Assembly: GCF_039233145.1 (NCBI RefSeq)
Contig: NZ_CP136419.1
Location: 1,152,001-1,216,000 of the forward strand
Length of the DNA: 64,000 bases
From: Moorella humiferrea
GTDB taxonomy: Bacteria; Bacillota; DSM-521; Neomoorellales; Neomoorellaceae
Direction: 5' to 3'
Part shown: positions 34,927 through 44,227 of the stretch, piece by piece
Layout: each line of letters starts with the position of its first letter
Numbering within the stretch: position 1 is the stretch's first letter
Translations under genes and position numbers: made by a program
Notes under the pieces: generated by a model
What the model saw: only the letters and a program-made list of their open reading frames with translations
Told to the model about the DNA's origin: nothing
Database searches by the model: none

Positions 34927-37495
34927 AGGACAGGCCCTTACCCCGATGATGGAGCAATACCGCCAGATTAAAGCCCAATATCCCGACAGTATTCTTTTTT
35001 TTCGCCTGGGCGATTTCTATGAAATGTTTTATGAGGATGCCGAATTGGTGTCCAAAGAACTGGATCTGGTTTTAACTACACGAGGCGGGAAAGATGCGGC
35101 CCCCATGTGCGGGGTACCCTACCATGCCGCCGACGGCTATTTAGCCCGTCTGATTGCGAAGGGTTATAAAGTCGCCATTTGTGAACAAATGGAAGATCCA
35201 CGCCAGGCAAAGGGTCTGGTGCGTCGTCAGGTCGTGCGGGTGGTTACGCCCGGGACGATAATCGACGAAAAAGCTCTGCCGGCCGGCGGCAATAATTACC
35301 TGGCGGCAATTGTAAAAGATGACAGCGGCTTCGGCCTGGCGTGGGTCGACGCCTCTACGGGGGAATTTCAATATACTTTTTGTCCGGGAGTGGATGAACT
35401 CCTCGACGAGCTGGTACGGTTAATGCCTGCGGAATACCTATTGCCTCCGGAACTGGCGGGGGACACCTCCTTTTGCCGGCGTCTGCAGCTCTTTACACGA
35501 GGTGTAATTACCACCTGGGATGCAGCCCACGAGGCTGAAGAAGCCCGTCAGGAGCTCTGCCGCCATTTTGGTGAAGAAAACTTTTGCCGGAATGACGTAC
35601 CGCCGACGGTGTACCTGGCTACAGCCATGGTTTTAACTTTCCTAAAAACTACCCAGCAGAGTTCCCTGCCCCATTTGGACGTACCAACACCGGCGGCCAC
35701 CGCCAGCCGGATGATACTCGATCAGGCCACAAGGCGCAACTTGGAGCTGGTTACTTGCGGTCGGGAAGAAAAGAGGGAGGGCTCCCTCCTGTGGGTTCTC
35801 GATAAAACGGTCACCGCCATGGGTGCCCGCACCTTGAAACGCTGGCTGGACCAGCCCCTGGTGGACGTTAAGGCCATTAAAAAACGTCAGGAGGCTGTGG
35901 GGGATCTGGTCGACAACTTTATTCTCCGCCAGGAGCTGCGGGAAGCGCTGCAGTCTGTGAAGGATCTGGAGCGTCTGGCCGGTCGGGTGGCCTACGGTAC
36001 GGCCGGCGGACGGGATCTCCAGGCCTTAAGGAAATCCCTGTCGGTAGTGCCCGAGGTTTTAACCCTTTTGGCCGGCACCCGGGCTGGGCTATTATTGGAG
36101 CTCAGCAGGCAGCTGGACCCTTTAAGCGATCTCGTAGCGCTCCTTGGCCGGGCCTTGGTAGACGAACCGCCTTTAAACGTCAACGAGGGAGGTATTATTA
36201 GGGCCGGTTATAATCCCGAAGTTGACGAATTAAGGCGGGCGGCGGAACACGGCCGCGAATGGATTGCCGCCCTGGAAACCGAAGAAAGGGAACGTACGGG
36301 GATTAAATCCCTTAAAGTCGGATACAATAGGGTTTTCGGTTATTACATAGAGGTGACGCGACCCAACCTGCCCCAGGTGCCATCAGACTATGAACGTAAG
36401 CAGACTTTGGCCAATGCCGAACGCTTTGTTACCAGACGCCTTTTGGAACTGGAACGGCAGGTTCTGGGAGCCGAAGAGAGATTGATCCAACTGGAATATG
36501 AACTATTTCAAGCCCTGCGCGATGAAGTACTGAAAGTCCTTCCCCAAATTCGGCGTACGGCCCGTGCCCTGGGAGTGCTTGATGCCCTCCAGTCCCTGGC
36601 AACTGTAGCTGTGGATCGTAATTACACCTGTCCCCAGGTAGATACGGGGATGGTAATTCACATTGAAGGAGGGCGCCATCCCGTTGTCGAATTGGTTGAA
36701 ACTTACGGGAGTTTTGTGCCCAATGACACGTACCTAGATCAAGAACAGCGGGTGCATATTATTACCGGTCCTAATATGGCCGGCAAATCTACCTACATCC
36801 GTCAGGTAGCTTTAATCGTCCTTCTGGCCCAGATCGGTAGTTTTGTGCCGGCGAGAAGGGCAAGGATCGGGATTGTAGACAGGATTTTTACCAGGGTGGG
36901 TGCGGCCGACGATCTCTTTGCCGGTCAGAGCACCTTTATGGTGGAAATGCAGGAAGTAGCCAACATCCTGCGCCATGCCACTGCAAAAAGCCTGGTTATT
37001 TTAGACGAAGTGGGAAGGGGAACGAGTACTGCCGACGGTTTGAGTATTGCTCGGGCGGTGACGGAGTACCTACATGACGTTATCGGCGCCAGGACCCTAT
37101 TTGCCACCCATTACCATGAGCTGGTTACACTGGCTGATCAGCTTCCGGGAGTAAAAAACTATTGCGTGGCCGTACGTGAGGAAGGAGAAGATATTACCTT
37201 TTTACGTACTATCCTCCCCGGCAGTACCGATAAAAGCTATGGCATACATGTAGCCCGCCTGGCAGGTTTACCCAGCGCAGTACTTAAAAGAGCTCAGGAT
37301 CTACTGGAAAATATGCCTGAAAATGGAGATAATTATACAATTATGCCGGTTAAAACGTCTCTGTCAGAAGTAGAAAAACAGGTACTGCAGGAATTGGCCA
37401 GCTTTGCCCTGATGGCCTCCACACCCCTCCAAGCCATGGAACAAATATTTCGTTGGCAGCAGATATTAAACAACAGGGAAAGGAAAAAAGTATAA
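34919..37495 (+). CDS. mutS: DNA mismatch repair protein MutS
   Basis: Mismatch recognition ATPase, 858 aa, GTG start inside miaB. Domain I holds the mismatch-wedging motif [15 protein letters not shown] (Phe and Glu). The lever and clamp domains follow, and the ATPase has Walker [30 protein letters not shown], Walker [17 protein letters not shown] and FATHYHEL. The C-terminal helix-loop-helix completes a normal-length MutS1. The stop shares a base with the mutL ATG. Confidence 0.98.
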   Translation: MPKGQALTPMMEQYRQIKAQYPDSILFFRLGDFYEMFYEDAELVSKELDLVLTTRGGKDAAPMCGVPYHAADGYLARLIAKGYKVAICEQMEDPRQAKGLVRRQVVRVVTPGTIIDEKALPAGGNNYLAAIVKDDSGFGLAWVDASTGEFQYTFCPGVDELLDELVRLMPAEYLLPPELAGDTSFCRRLQLFTRGVITTWDAAHEAEEARQELCRHFGEENFCRNDVPPTVYLATAMVLTFLKTTQQSSLPHLDVPTPAATASRMILDQATRRNLELVTCGREEKREGSLLWVLDKTVTAMGARTLKRWLDQPLVDVKAIKKRQEAVGDLVDNFILRQELREALQSVKDLERLAGRVAYGTAGGRDLQALRKSLSVVPEVLTLLAGTRAGLLLELSRQLDPLSDLVALLGRALVDEPPLNVNEGGIIRAGYNPEVDELRRAAEHGREWIAALETEERERTGIKSLKVGYNRVFGYYIEVTRPNLPQVPSDYERKQTLANAERFVTRRLLELERQVLGAEERLIQLEYELFQALRDEVLKVLPQIRRTARALGVLDALQSLATVAVDRNYTCPQVDTGMVIHIEGGRHPVVELVETYGSFVPNDTYLDQEQRVHIITGPNMAGKSTYIRQVALIVLLAQIGSFVPARRARIGIVDRIFTRVGAADDLFAGQSTFMVEMQEVANILRHATAKSLVILDEVGRGTSTADGLSIARAVTEYLHDVIGARTLFATHYHELVTLADQLPGVKNYCVAVREEGEDITFLRTILPGSTDKSYGIHVARLAGLPSAVLKRAQDLLENMPENGDNYTIMPVKTSLSEVEKQVLQELASFALMASTPLQAMEQIFRWQQILNNRERKKV

Positions 37496-39267
37496 TGTAC
37501 CCTGAAGATTATCCCAGAATAAAAGTCCTGGATGTCGAGACGGCCAACCAGATTGCCGCTGGCGAAGTGGTCGAAAGACCTGCTTCGGTCGTAAAAGAAC
37601 TGGTAGAAAATTCCATAGATGCCGCCGCCCGGCATATAACTGTAGAAGTCATGGGAGGCGGATTAACATTAATTCGTGTGCGCGACGACGGCATAGGCAT
37701 CAGGCCCGAAGACGCCCCCCTGGCTTTTGCCCGTCATGCTACAAGTAAAATCCGCCGTGCCAGCGATCTGTTTCAGATTAACACTCTGGGTTTTAGAGGG
37801 GAAGCTTTACCCAGTATTGCCGCCGTGGCACGGGTGGAAATGGATACCAGGGCTGTTGGCGAAAAAATAGGGGTAAGGGTAAGGGTGGCCGGCGGCGGCG
37901 AGCCCGAAGTTAACGTTGTCGGCTGTCCGCCGGGAACGACGGTTACGGTTACTGATTTATTTTATAACACACCGGCGCGGCGGCAGTTTTTAAAAAAACC
38001 GACAAGCGAAGCCCGGGCCGCAGTGGCTATAGCTGAAAAACTGGCTTTGGCCCATCCTGAGGTTGCCTTTGCCATGTATCTTGAAGGGAAACGATTGTTT
38101 GCTACCCAGGGTAACGGTGAACTACTGGCGGTGATAACTGCCTTATACGGCCTGGAAATGGGTAGGGAGCTATTACCTTTATCTGACACGGGCGAAGGAT
38201 GGGCCCTTAAAGGATACATCTCGCCTCCATGGCTTCATAGAGCCGGCCGTAGCCATCAAGTATTAATTGTAAACGGACGTTACATATTTAATCGTACCAT
38301 CACCAGGGCCGTCGAAGATTGCTATCGCACCGTCATTCCTTCTGGACGTTATCCCATCTTTGTCCTTCACCTGGCCATTGATCCGCAAAAGATTGACGTC
38401 AACGTCCATCCGGCCAAATTAGAAGTGAAATTTCAGCAGGAACACGAACTGGCCCAAAAGATCGGCGTCGCAATAAATAAAACTTTACATACTCCTCGAG
38501 CCGTTATGCCGGCGTCGACCTCCCCCAGAACTCATCAACCCAGACCTTCTGTCATGCAGCCACAGCTTTCCTTTGAGAAGGAAAAACGGTCCGGTTTTTG
38601 GGGAGAATATATCCTTAGGGAAAGTCCCGGGCGTGAAGAGAAAAAGACGGTTAAAATTGAAACGAAAGATATAAAACCTTCCATAGAAAAAAGCGATCAG
38701 GGCGCGGCACAAAACCTGCCGCCGTTAAAGGTTTTGGGTCAGCTGGGTAGTACATATATTCTGGCCGAAGGCCAAGACGGTCTTTATATTATCGATCAGC
38801 ACGCGGCCCATGAACGCTGTCGCTATGAAAAGCTGTGCGGGCAAATAAATTCTGGTAGCTGGCCGGCCCAAATGCTGGAACCGCCCAAGACTCTACATTT
38901 ATCACCGGACATGGCAATAAAAGTCAGGGAGGAAATCGGGGTTTTAGAAAAAATGGGGTTTATTATAGAAGCCTTCGGTAACGCTACCTTTTTGCTAAGG
39001 GCGGTTCCGGTGGGAATGCCCATTGATAAAGCAAAGGAGGTTCTCGAAGACTTCTTGAGTGAGGGCGATCTGCCTGCAGAAGAAAGGCTGCTGAAAATAA
39101 TTGCCTGTCGTGGAGCCGTAAAAGGGGGAGACGTGCTTAGTGTCATGGAAATGCAGGAGCTTCTTGATGCGCTGCGAGGAAGCCAATGCCCTTATACCTG
39201 CCCCCACGGTAGACCGGCTTTGATCCGTCTGGAGTGGTCCGCCATTGCCCGTTATTTTCAACGCTAA
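37495..39267 (+). CDS. mutL: DNA mismatch repair protein MutL
   Basis: Mismatch-repair mediator with a likely nicking activity. ATG 37495 (GGAAAGG upstream, one base overlap with mutS) gives 590 aa; the frame is open further upstream inside mutS. The GHKL ATPase has IAAGEVVERPASVVKELVENSIDA, DDGIGI, and TLGFRGEALPSI. The C-terminal domain keeps the metal-dependent endonuclease motif DQHAAHERCRYE and the zinc-site text CPHGRP, as in methyl-independent MutL. The linker is about 100 residues. Confidence 0.97.
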   Translation: MYPEDYPRIKVLDVETANQIAAGEVVERPASVVKELVENSIDAAARHITVEVMGGGLTLIRVRDDGIGIRPEDAPLAFARHATSKIRRASDLFQINTLGFRGEALPSIAAVARVEMDTRAVGEKIGVRVRVAGGGEPEVNVVGCPPGTTVTVTDLFYNTPARRQFLKKPTSEARAAVAIAEKLALAHPEVAFAMYLEGKRLFATQGNGELLAVITALYGLEMGRELLPLSDTGEGWALKGYISPPWLHRAGRSHQVLIVNGRYIFNRTITRAVEDCYRTVIPSGRYPIFVLHLAIDPQKIDVNVHPAKLEVKFQQEHELAQKIGVAINKTLHTPRAVMPASTSPRTHQPRPSVMQPQLSFEKEKRSGFWGEYILRESPGREEKKTVKIETKDIKPSIEKSDQGAAQNLPPLKVLGQLGSTYILAEGQDGLYIIDQHAAHERCRYEKLCGQINSGSWPAQMLEPPKTLHLSPDMAIKVREEIGVLEKMGFIIEAFGNATFLLRAVPVGMPIDKAKEVLEDFLSEGDLPAEERLLKIIACRGAVKGGDVLSVMEMQELLDALRGSQCPYTCPHGRPALIRLEWSAIARYFQR

Positions 39268-39312
39268 AGACTAGACTACAACATGGAAGCCCTTGAAGGA
39301 GGATGAAAGGGG

Positions 39313-40278
39313 TTGGCTGTCAAGGAGCCCCTGGCGGCCATTGTCGGACCTACGGCTACCGGAAAATCGGTCCTTGCCCTCCATGTGGCTGCCAGGTTAA
39401 AGGCCGAAATAATTTCCGTTGATTCGGCTCAAGTTTATCGGGGTATGGATATCGGTACCGCCAAAGTACCGCCGGAAGAACGAGTGGGTCCCGGAGGTGT
39501 ACCGATCGCCCATCATCTAATTGATATAGCTGATCCGGATGAACCATTTAGCGTGGCCGATTTTCAAAAGATGGCCCGCACGACAATAACATCTATCTTG
39601 CAAAGGGGCCATTTACCTATGCTGGTAGGGGGGACGGGTCTTTATTATCAGGCGGTAGTTGATCCCTATATTTTTACGCCAATGCCCGGTGATAAAAAGA
39701 TAAGACATAATTTGGAGGCGATGGCGCAAAAATATGGTAACGAGTATCTGTATGCTGAGTTGCAAAAAGTAGATCCTGTGGCAGCCGAGCGCATTCACCT
39801 TCATGATCGACGCCGCTTGATTAGAGCCCTGGAGGTTTACCTCATGACAGGCAAGCCCATCTCCGCAGCCCTGGAGTGGCGGCGGAAACAGGAATCCCCC
39901 TATCGTTTGGCCGCAGTGGCATTGACCATGCCCCGTCATAAGCTATATCGCCGTATTGAAGCCAGGGTAGATGCCATGATTGCCCAGGGACTGGTAGAAG
40001 AAGTACGCGGACTGCTTAAAAGATACGATTATCGACTTCCAGCACTGCAGGCATTGGGATATAAAGAGATTGGGGCATATCTCCGCGGAGAGATGGGGTT
40101 GGCAGAAGCAATCGAGTTATTGAAACGTAACACCAGGCGCCTGGCCAAAAGACAGCTCACCTGGTTTAGGCGGGACAAACGCCTGTACTGGCTGGAAGTA
40201 GAGCCTAACAATATAGAGGAAATGGCAGAGAAGATTGTGGGTTATATTGCAGAGCACCTTGATATTAATGTACAATAA
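39313..40278 (+). CDS. miaA: tRNA dimethylallyltransferase MiaA
   Basis: Adds the dimethylallyl group to A37 of tRNAs reading UNN codons; its product is the MiaB substrate. The 321-aa protein has P-loop IVGPTATGKSVLA, ISVDSAQVYRGMDIGTAK, HHLIDIADPDEPFSVADF, VGGTGLYY and the tRNA-binding basic C-terminus (RNTRRLAKRQLTWFRRD). TTG 39313 follows GGAGGATGAAAGG. Hfq follows as in many bacteria. Confidence 0.97.
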   Translation: MAVKEPLAAIVGPTATGKSVLALHVAARLKAEIISVDSAQVYRGMDIGTAKVPPEERVGPGGVPIAHHLIDIADPDEPFSVADFQKMARTTITSILQRGHLPMLVGGTGLYYQAVVDPYIFTPMPGDKKIRHNLEAMAQKYGNEYLYAELQKVDPVAAERIHLHDRRRLIRALEVYLMTGKPISAALEWRRKQESPYRLAAVALTMPRHKLYRRIEARVDAMIAQGLVEEVRGLLKRYDYRLPALQALGYKEIGAYLRGEMGLAEAIELLKRNTRRLAKRQLTWFRRDKRLYWLEVEPNNIEEMAEKIVGYIAEHLDINVQ

Positions 40279-40318
40279 GGTTATACTAAACAAAAAATAC
40301 CAACCTGGAGGGTAAAAG

Positions 40319-40561
40319 ATGAACAAAACAGGAAACCTGCAGGATTTGTTTTTAAACGTCTTGCGCAGGGATAATACCCCCGTCACTATTTACCTAATTA
40401 ACGGCTTTCAATTAAAGGGGATAGTGCGGGGCTTTGACAATTTTACCGTTGTTTTAGATTCCGACGGCAGACAGCAAATGATTTACAAACATGCCATTTC
40501 TACCATTACGCCCTCACGTCCAGTGAACCTTCTGGCGGAGAGCAAGACTGAAGATAAATAG
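40319..40561 (+). CDS. hfq: RNA chaperone Hfq
   Basis: Hexameric Sm-like RNA-binding protein, 80 aa. Sm1 is [42 protein letters not shown] and Sm2 is IYKHAISTI (YKHA is the classical motif). Start ATG 40319 after GGAGGG. Last gene of the miaB operon, followed by a strong terminator. Confidence 0.98.
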   Translation: MNKTGNLQDLFLNVLRRDNTPVTIYLINGFQLKGIVRGFDNFTVVLDSDGRQQMIYKHAISTITPSRPVNLLAESKTEDK

Positions 40562-40577
40562 GATACTTATTTCAAAA

Positions 40578-40618
40578 ACCCCTGTTTCCTTATTTGAGGA
40601 ACAGGGGCTTTTATTTTG
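40578..40618 (+). terminator. Rho-independent terminator after hfq
   Basis: CCCCTGTTTCC (from 40578) pairs with the GGAACAGGGG arm (to 40607), followed by CTTTTATTTT. Confidence 0.85.
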
Positions 40619-40665
40619 GTTCTCAAGAAAAGGGGGTATAAACCAAGAAAGTGAAGAGGAACAAT

Positions 40666-41076
40666 ATGAGCAGGGAGGAATTGAAGATAATGGACGGACC
40701 GAAGGTAAAATGCAAGGTGAATACCTGTAACCATTGGATGAACGGTGACCTGTGCTCGGCAGGTAATATAGATATAACCCATGAAGAAGAGGGGAAAATG
40801 GCTCAAAATCCCGAACAAACCCAGTGCAAGACCTTTTATGTCCGCCGGGGTTTGGCCAATATGCTCGGTTCCCTTGATAATGTCAACTGGGGCGGTCTGT
40901 TGAGCAACACCTTTTTACCGGGAGGCGAACTTTATCCTTCAGTCACCTGTATTGTAAATACCTGCGCTTACTGGACGGAAGGGAACCGTTGTCAAGCTAA
41001 AAAAATAGACGTCGTCGGCGTTAACGCCGATGAGAGTCAGGACACTAACTGTTTTACCTTTAAACGTAAAGTTTAG
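40666..41076 (+). CDS. Protein with two DUF1540 cysteine modules
   Basis: 136 aa from ATG 40666 (AAGAGGA upstream); GTG 40651 is an alternative. Two copies of a Cys module are evident: VKCKVNTCNHWMNGDLCSA ending TQCKTF, and VTCIVNTCAYWTEGNRCQA ending TNCFTF. Each has four cysteines spaced as in DUF1540, a likely metal-binding fold. A 40-residue linker with GGLLSNTF joins them. DUF1540 proteins are common in spore-formers and of unknown function. The gene stands alone between two terminators. Confidence 0.85.
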   Translation: MSREELKIMDGPKVKCKVNTCNHWMNGDLCSAGNIDITHEEEGKMAQNPEQTQCKTFYVRRGLANMLGSLDNVNWGGLLSNTFLPGGELYPSVTCIVNTCAYWTEGNRCQAKKIDVVGVNADESQDTNCFTFKRKV

Positions 41077-41094
41077 GAGAGGAAGGAAATAACA

Positions 41095-41119
41095 AGGTCG
41101 GGATTACCGACCTTTTTTC
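41095..41119 (+). terminator. Rho-independent terminator after the DUF1540 gene
   Basis: GGTCGG (41096-41101) pairs with CCGACC (41107-41112), loop GATTA, followed by TTTTTT. Confidence 0.85.
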
Positions 41120-41171
41120 TTGCCCGCAATGTGTGCGCGTATAAATAAAATTAAGAGAACAGGGGAAGCGG

Positions 41172-42185
41172 GTGAGGGAGTTGCAGATTAAATTTGGGAC
41201 GGGCAGCGCCAAAGGTAACGGTAAATCATTGATTAGGCCCCTTCAAAGGGAAAAGGGAAACTGGGAAAATGAATTATCCACCAGGCGGCGGGTAGATGCC
41301 ATTATGGCCGAATTGGACAAGATGATCGGCCTTCAAAGTATTAAAGACTTAATTAAAGAATTAAGGGCTTTTATCGAAATCCAGCGCCGTCGGCAAAGGG
41401 AAGGATTAATAAATAGTACCTGCACTCTGCATATGATTTTTAAGGGCAATCCAGGAACGGGTAAGAGCACTGTTGCTAGATTGATGGGTAGGCTGTTTAA
41501 AGAGTTGGGGGTATTATCCCAGGGGCACCTAATAGAAGTTGAAAGGGCGGATCTGGTAGGGGAATATATAGGTCACACGGCCCATAAAGCGCGGGAACAG
41601 TTAAAAAGGGCTATAGGAGGTATACTCTTTATCGACGAAGCCTATTCCCTGGCCCGTGGTGGGGAAAAGGACTTCGGCCGGGAAGCCATAGACGTTCTGG
41701 TTAAAGGGATGGAGGATTATCGAGATAATCTTGTGCTTATCCTCGCCGGTTACAAAGAAGAAATGGATTATTTTTTAGAAACTAACCCGGGCTTAAGATC
41801 CCGTTTTCCCATCCAGCTAGAATTTCCAGATTATACTATTGCCGAATTGATGGCTATTGCCAAATTGATGGTGGCAGAAAAACAATACGTATTGACGCCG
41901 GGGGCGATGGTTGAGTTGGAAAGAATTTTACGCCGGGAAGTTTTGTTTGGTCATCCGTATAACGGCAATGCCCGTTTGGTTCGCAACATAATCGAAAGGG
42001 CCATGCGTCGCCAGGCCCTTCGTTTGATTAACAAAAAAAACCTCACCCGCCAGGATTTAATGAATATTGAAAGGGAAGATCTGCTGCCGCCAACCATGAC
42101 GGGGGAAGAAGCATTTCCGTCGGATAGCCGTTCTGTTATAATAACACCTGACAGTTTTAAAAACACGGGGGTTAAATTTAATTGA
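41172..42185 (+). CDS. spoVK: AAA+ protein of SpoVK/CbxX type
   Basis: 337-aa AAA+ ATPase resembling stage V sporulation protein K, needed for spore maturation. A short basic N-terminus precedes MIGLQSIKDLIKELRAFIEIQRRRQREG. Walker A GNPGTGKST, Walker B GGILFIDEAYSLARG, and sensor text LILAGYKEEMDYFLETNPGLRSRFP follow, all typical of the CbxX/CfxQ/SpoVK group. GTG 41172 is listed; TTG 41181 also has a site. The stop overlaps the start of the next gene. Placement beside hfq and a YnbB-like gene mirrors the Bacillus hfq-spoVK-ynbB order. Confidence 0.9.
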   Translation: MRELQIKFGTGSAKGNGKSLIRPLQREKGNWENELSTRRRVDAIMAELDKMIGLQSIKDLIKELRAFIEIQRRRQREGLINSTCTLHMIFKGNPGTGKSTVARLMGRLFKELGVLSQGHLIEVERADLVGEYIGHTAHKAREQLKRAIGGILFIDEAYSLARGGEKDFGREAIDVLVKGMEDYRDNLVLILAGYKEEMDYFLETNPGLRSRFPIQLEFPDYTIAELMAIAKLMVAEKQYVLTPGAMVELERILRREVLFGHPYNGNARLVRNIIERAMRRQALRLINKKNLTRQDLMNIEREDLLPPTMTGEEAFPSDSRSVIITPDSFKNTGVKFN

Positions 42186-43477
42186 ACTGGAGCAAAGCAT
42201 TAGTCGAACTTTTTTCCATTTCCCCATGGCTGGTAGAAAGGCTGGAAGAAGCGGAAGAGGAAAGCCGTAGGGCAATTGCCGTCGTCGACGACGTTAGCTC
42301 TAGCAATCATTTAAAGGTACTAAAAGCTTTTCAACGGCACCAGGTAAATGAATTTCATTTTCAGGATTCAACGGGGTATGGCTACGGAGATTTAGGGCGT
42401 ACTACCCTGGAACGTATATATGCCGATATTTTCGGCGGCAGGGCCGCCCTGGTTAGACCGCAGATTGTTTCCGGCACCCATGCCCTAACGTTGGGTCTAG
42501 GAGCCCTTTTACGGCCGGGTGATACTCTTCTTTCGGTATGCGGTCGGCCTTATGACACCCTGGCTACGGTTATCGGCATCGGACCGCGGGTTGTCGGCAG
42601 CCTTATGGAATGGGGTATAGAGTATAAAGAAGTAAGCCTCGGTCCTAAAGGAAAACCGGATTTAGGTAAAATAGGCGAGGCAGTATCCACCCTGCGCCCA
42701 CGCCTTTGCCTCATCCAGCGTTCGCGCGGCTATTCTCTGCGCCCTGCTTTGGGAGTAGAGGAAATCAGCCAAATTATTAAAACAATTAAAAATGCCAATA
42801 GTAATACCTTATGCCTGGTAGATAATTGTTATGGAGAATTGGTAGAGGAGAGGGAACCGGGTGAAGTCGGCGCCGATCTCGTCATCGGTTCTTTGATTAA
42901 GAACCCGGGGGGTGGCCTGGCTCCCGGCGGGGGTTATATTGTGGGACGGGAGGATTTGGTGGAAAAAGTAGCGGCGCGCCTAACCGCCCCCGGATTGGGA
43001 AGCGAGGTAGGTGCATTTACTGAAAAGCGCCTTTACTATCAGGGCCTATATTTAGCTCCCCTTATAGTGAGGGAAGCCCTAACGGGCGCCATAGTTGCTG
43101 CAGCATTTTTTCAAAAGCTTGGTTTTATAGTTGATCCCCTTCCGGAAACACCGAGACGGGACATAGTTCAGTGTATCATAACAGAAAAACAAGAAGCCCT
43201 TTTGGCCTTTTGTGAAGGTCTACAAAAGGGCTGTCCTGTAGAAGCAGGTACGATACCGGAACCCGCAGGTCTGCCGGGTTATAAGGATTTAATCATTATG
43301 GCCGGTGGTACCTTTATCCAAGGATCTTCCATTGAACTGAGCGCCGATGCGCCCTTAAGACCGCCCTATGCCGTTTTTCTGCAGGGGGGGCTATCCTATC
43401 CTTATACCCGTGTGGCCCTTCTTACGGCGGCTCAGGAGCTGTTGAAACGGGGATTGATTCAAGAAATACGTCGGTAA
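42182..43477 (+). CDS. PLP-dependent YnbB family protein (methionine gamma-lyase/aluminium-resistance type)
   Basis: 431-aa fold-type I PLP enzyme. Recognisable segments include FHFQDSTGYGYGDLGRTTLE, the substrate-loop VSGTHALTLGLGALLRPGD, VDNCYGELVEEREPGEVGADL, and the likely Schiff-base lysine in GSLIKNPGGGLAPGGGYIVG. In this family the proteins are annotated both as aluminium-resistance and as methionine gamma-lyase-like; the substrate is not known. TTG 42182 lies on the spoVK stop. Its 3' end overlaps the lexA 3' end (convergent) by 19 nt. Confidence 0.88.
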   Translation: MNWSKALVELFSISPWLVERLEEAEEESRRAIAVVDDVSSSNHLKVLKAFQRHQVNEFHFQDSTGYGYGDLGRTTLERIYADIFGGRAALVRPQIVSGTHALTLGLGALLRPGDTLLSVCGRPYDTLATVIGIGPRVVGSLMEWGIEYKEVSLGPKGKPDLGKIGEAVSTLRPRLCLIQRSRGYSLRPALGVEEISQIIKTIKNANSNTLCLVDNCYGELVEEREPGEVGADLVIGSLIKNPGGGLAPGGGYIVGREDLVEKVAARLTAPGLGSEVGAFTEKRLYYQGLYLAPLIVREALTGAIVAAAFFQKLGFIVDPLPETPRRDIVQCIITEKQEALLAFCEGLQKGCPVEAGTIPEPAGLPGYKDLIIMAGGTFIQGSSIELSADAPLRPPYAVFLQGGLSYPYTRVALLTAAQELLKRGLIQEIRR

Positions 43478-44079
43478 AGGCCGATAACTTTACCCAGTAT
43501 CTTCACCTGTTCGGTCCTGATAGGCTGCATGTGGCTGTTGGCAGGGACCAGTTCAATATGGTCGTCGTAGCGGTAAAAATATTTAACAGTCGCTTCTTCA
43601 CCGAGGAGGGCGACGACGATATCGCCGTTATCAGCATGATCTTGAGGCCGGACGAAGAGGTAATCACCCTCGTGGATACCGGCTTCGATCATGCTGTCAC
43701 CTTGGACTTGTAGCATAAAAGCATTTTCGCTACCTGCGAATTCGGAGGGCAAGGGAAATACGTCTTCGATGTTTTCCACGGCAAGAATGGGTTGACCGGC
43801 AGTGATCTTACCGAGTAGGGGTACGGAGACTATATTTCTGCTAGGACGGGGCAACCCTTGGGCTGTAGCTACGATTTCTATGGCCCGGGAACGTGTAGGA
43901 TCGCGACGAATATAGCCTTTTTTCTCAAGACGACTCAAGTGACCGTGGACGGTTGAACTGGAACGGAGGCCGGTGGCCCGGCAAATATCTCGTACTGTAG
44001 GCGGATAGCCGTGTACTTCGATAAAATGGCGGATATAATTTAAAACCATTTCCTGTCGGGGAGTTAAATCCGGTGTCAA
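43459..44079 (-). CDS. lexA: SOS repressor LexA
   Basis: Repressor and self-cleaving serine peptidase of the SOS response. I chose TTG at 44079 because GGAGG lies 8 nt upstream; GTG 44094 would place that site inside the gene. The 206-aa protein has the winged HTH (LTPRQEMVLNYIRHFIEVHGYPPTVRDICRATGL, SSTVHGHLSRLEKKGYI). The Ala-Gly cleavage pair is in GKITAGQPI, the catalytic serine in QGDSMIEAGI and the lysine in EEATVKYFYR. An operator-like box overlaps its promoter. Convergent with the YnbB-type gene, overlapping by 19 nt. Confidence 0.97.
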   Translation of the reverse strand: MTPDLTPRQEMVLNYIRHFIEVHGYPPTVRDICRATGLRSSSTVHGHLSRLEKKGYIRRDPTRSRAIEIVATAQGLPRPSRNIVSVPLLGKITAGQPILAVENIEDVFPLPSEFAGSENAFMLQVQGDSMIEAGIHEGDYLFVRPQDHADNGDIVVALLGEEATVKYFYRYDDHIELVPANSHMQPIRTEQVKILGKVIGLYRRIS

Positions 44080-44109
44080 TCTCCATACCTCCACGTTGGG
44101 CTTTAATTT

Positions 44110-44138
44110 ATCGTATCATATTTTTTTACCAAAAACAA
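44110..44138 (-). promoter_or_regulatory. lexA promoter
   Basis: On the minus strand TTGTTT (44138-44133) and TACGAT (44115-44110) are separated by 17 nt, placing the transcript start about 24 nt before the lexA TTG. The -35 overlaps the LexA-box-like site. Confidence 0.55.
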
Positions 44139-44145
44139 CCGTTCG
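44132..44145 (-). promoter_or_regulatory. LexA operator (Gram-positive SOS/Cheo-box-like)
   Basis: Read on the minus strand the site is CGAACGGTTGTTTT, 12 of 14 matches to CGAACRNRYGTTYC. It covers the -35 region of lexA, as expected for autoregulation. Confidence 0.6.
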
Positions 44146-44161
44146 TCGCATTCAAACCTTA

Positions 44162-44211
44162 AGGAAAAATAACTTCCCATAATAATCATTATGTTAACTA
44201 ATGAGGGAAGT
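44162..44211 (-). terminator. Terminator of the metallochaperone gene
   Basis: Minus-strand ACTTCCC (44211-44205) pairs with GGGAAGT (44178-44172), with an inner CATTA/TAATG stem, and is followed by TATTTTTCC. It lies 17 nt past the TAA at 44228, supporting translation through the upstream TGA. Confidence 0.65.
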
Positions 44212-44227
44212 AAATAACCGCACATTA

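Noticed and set aside
43459-44094. lexA starting at GTG 44094
   Set aside because: The ribosome site would fall inside the gene, and the promoter and spacing fit TTG 44079 better.
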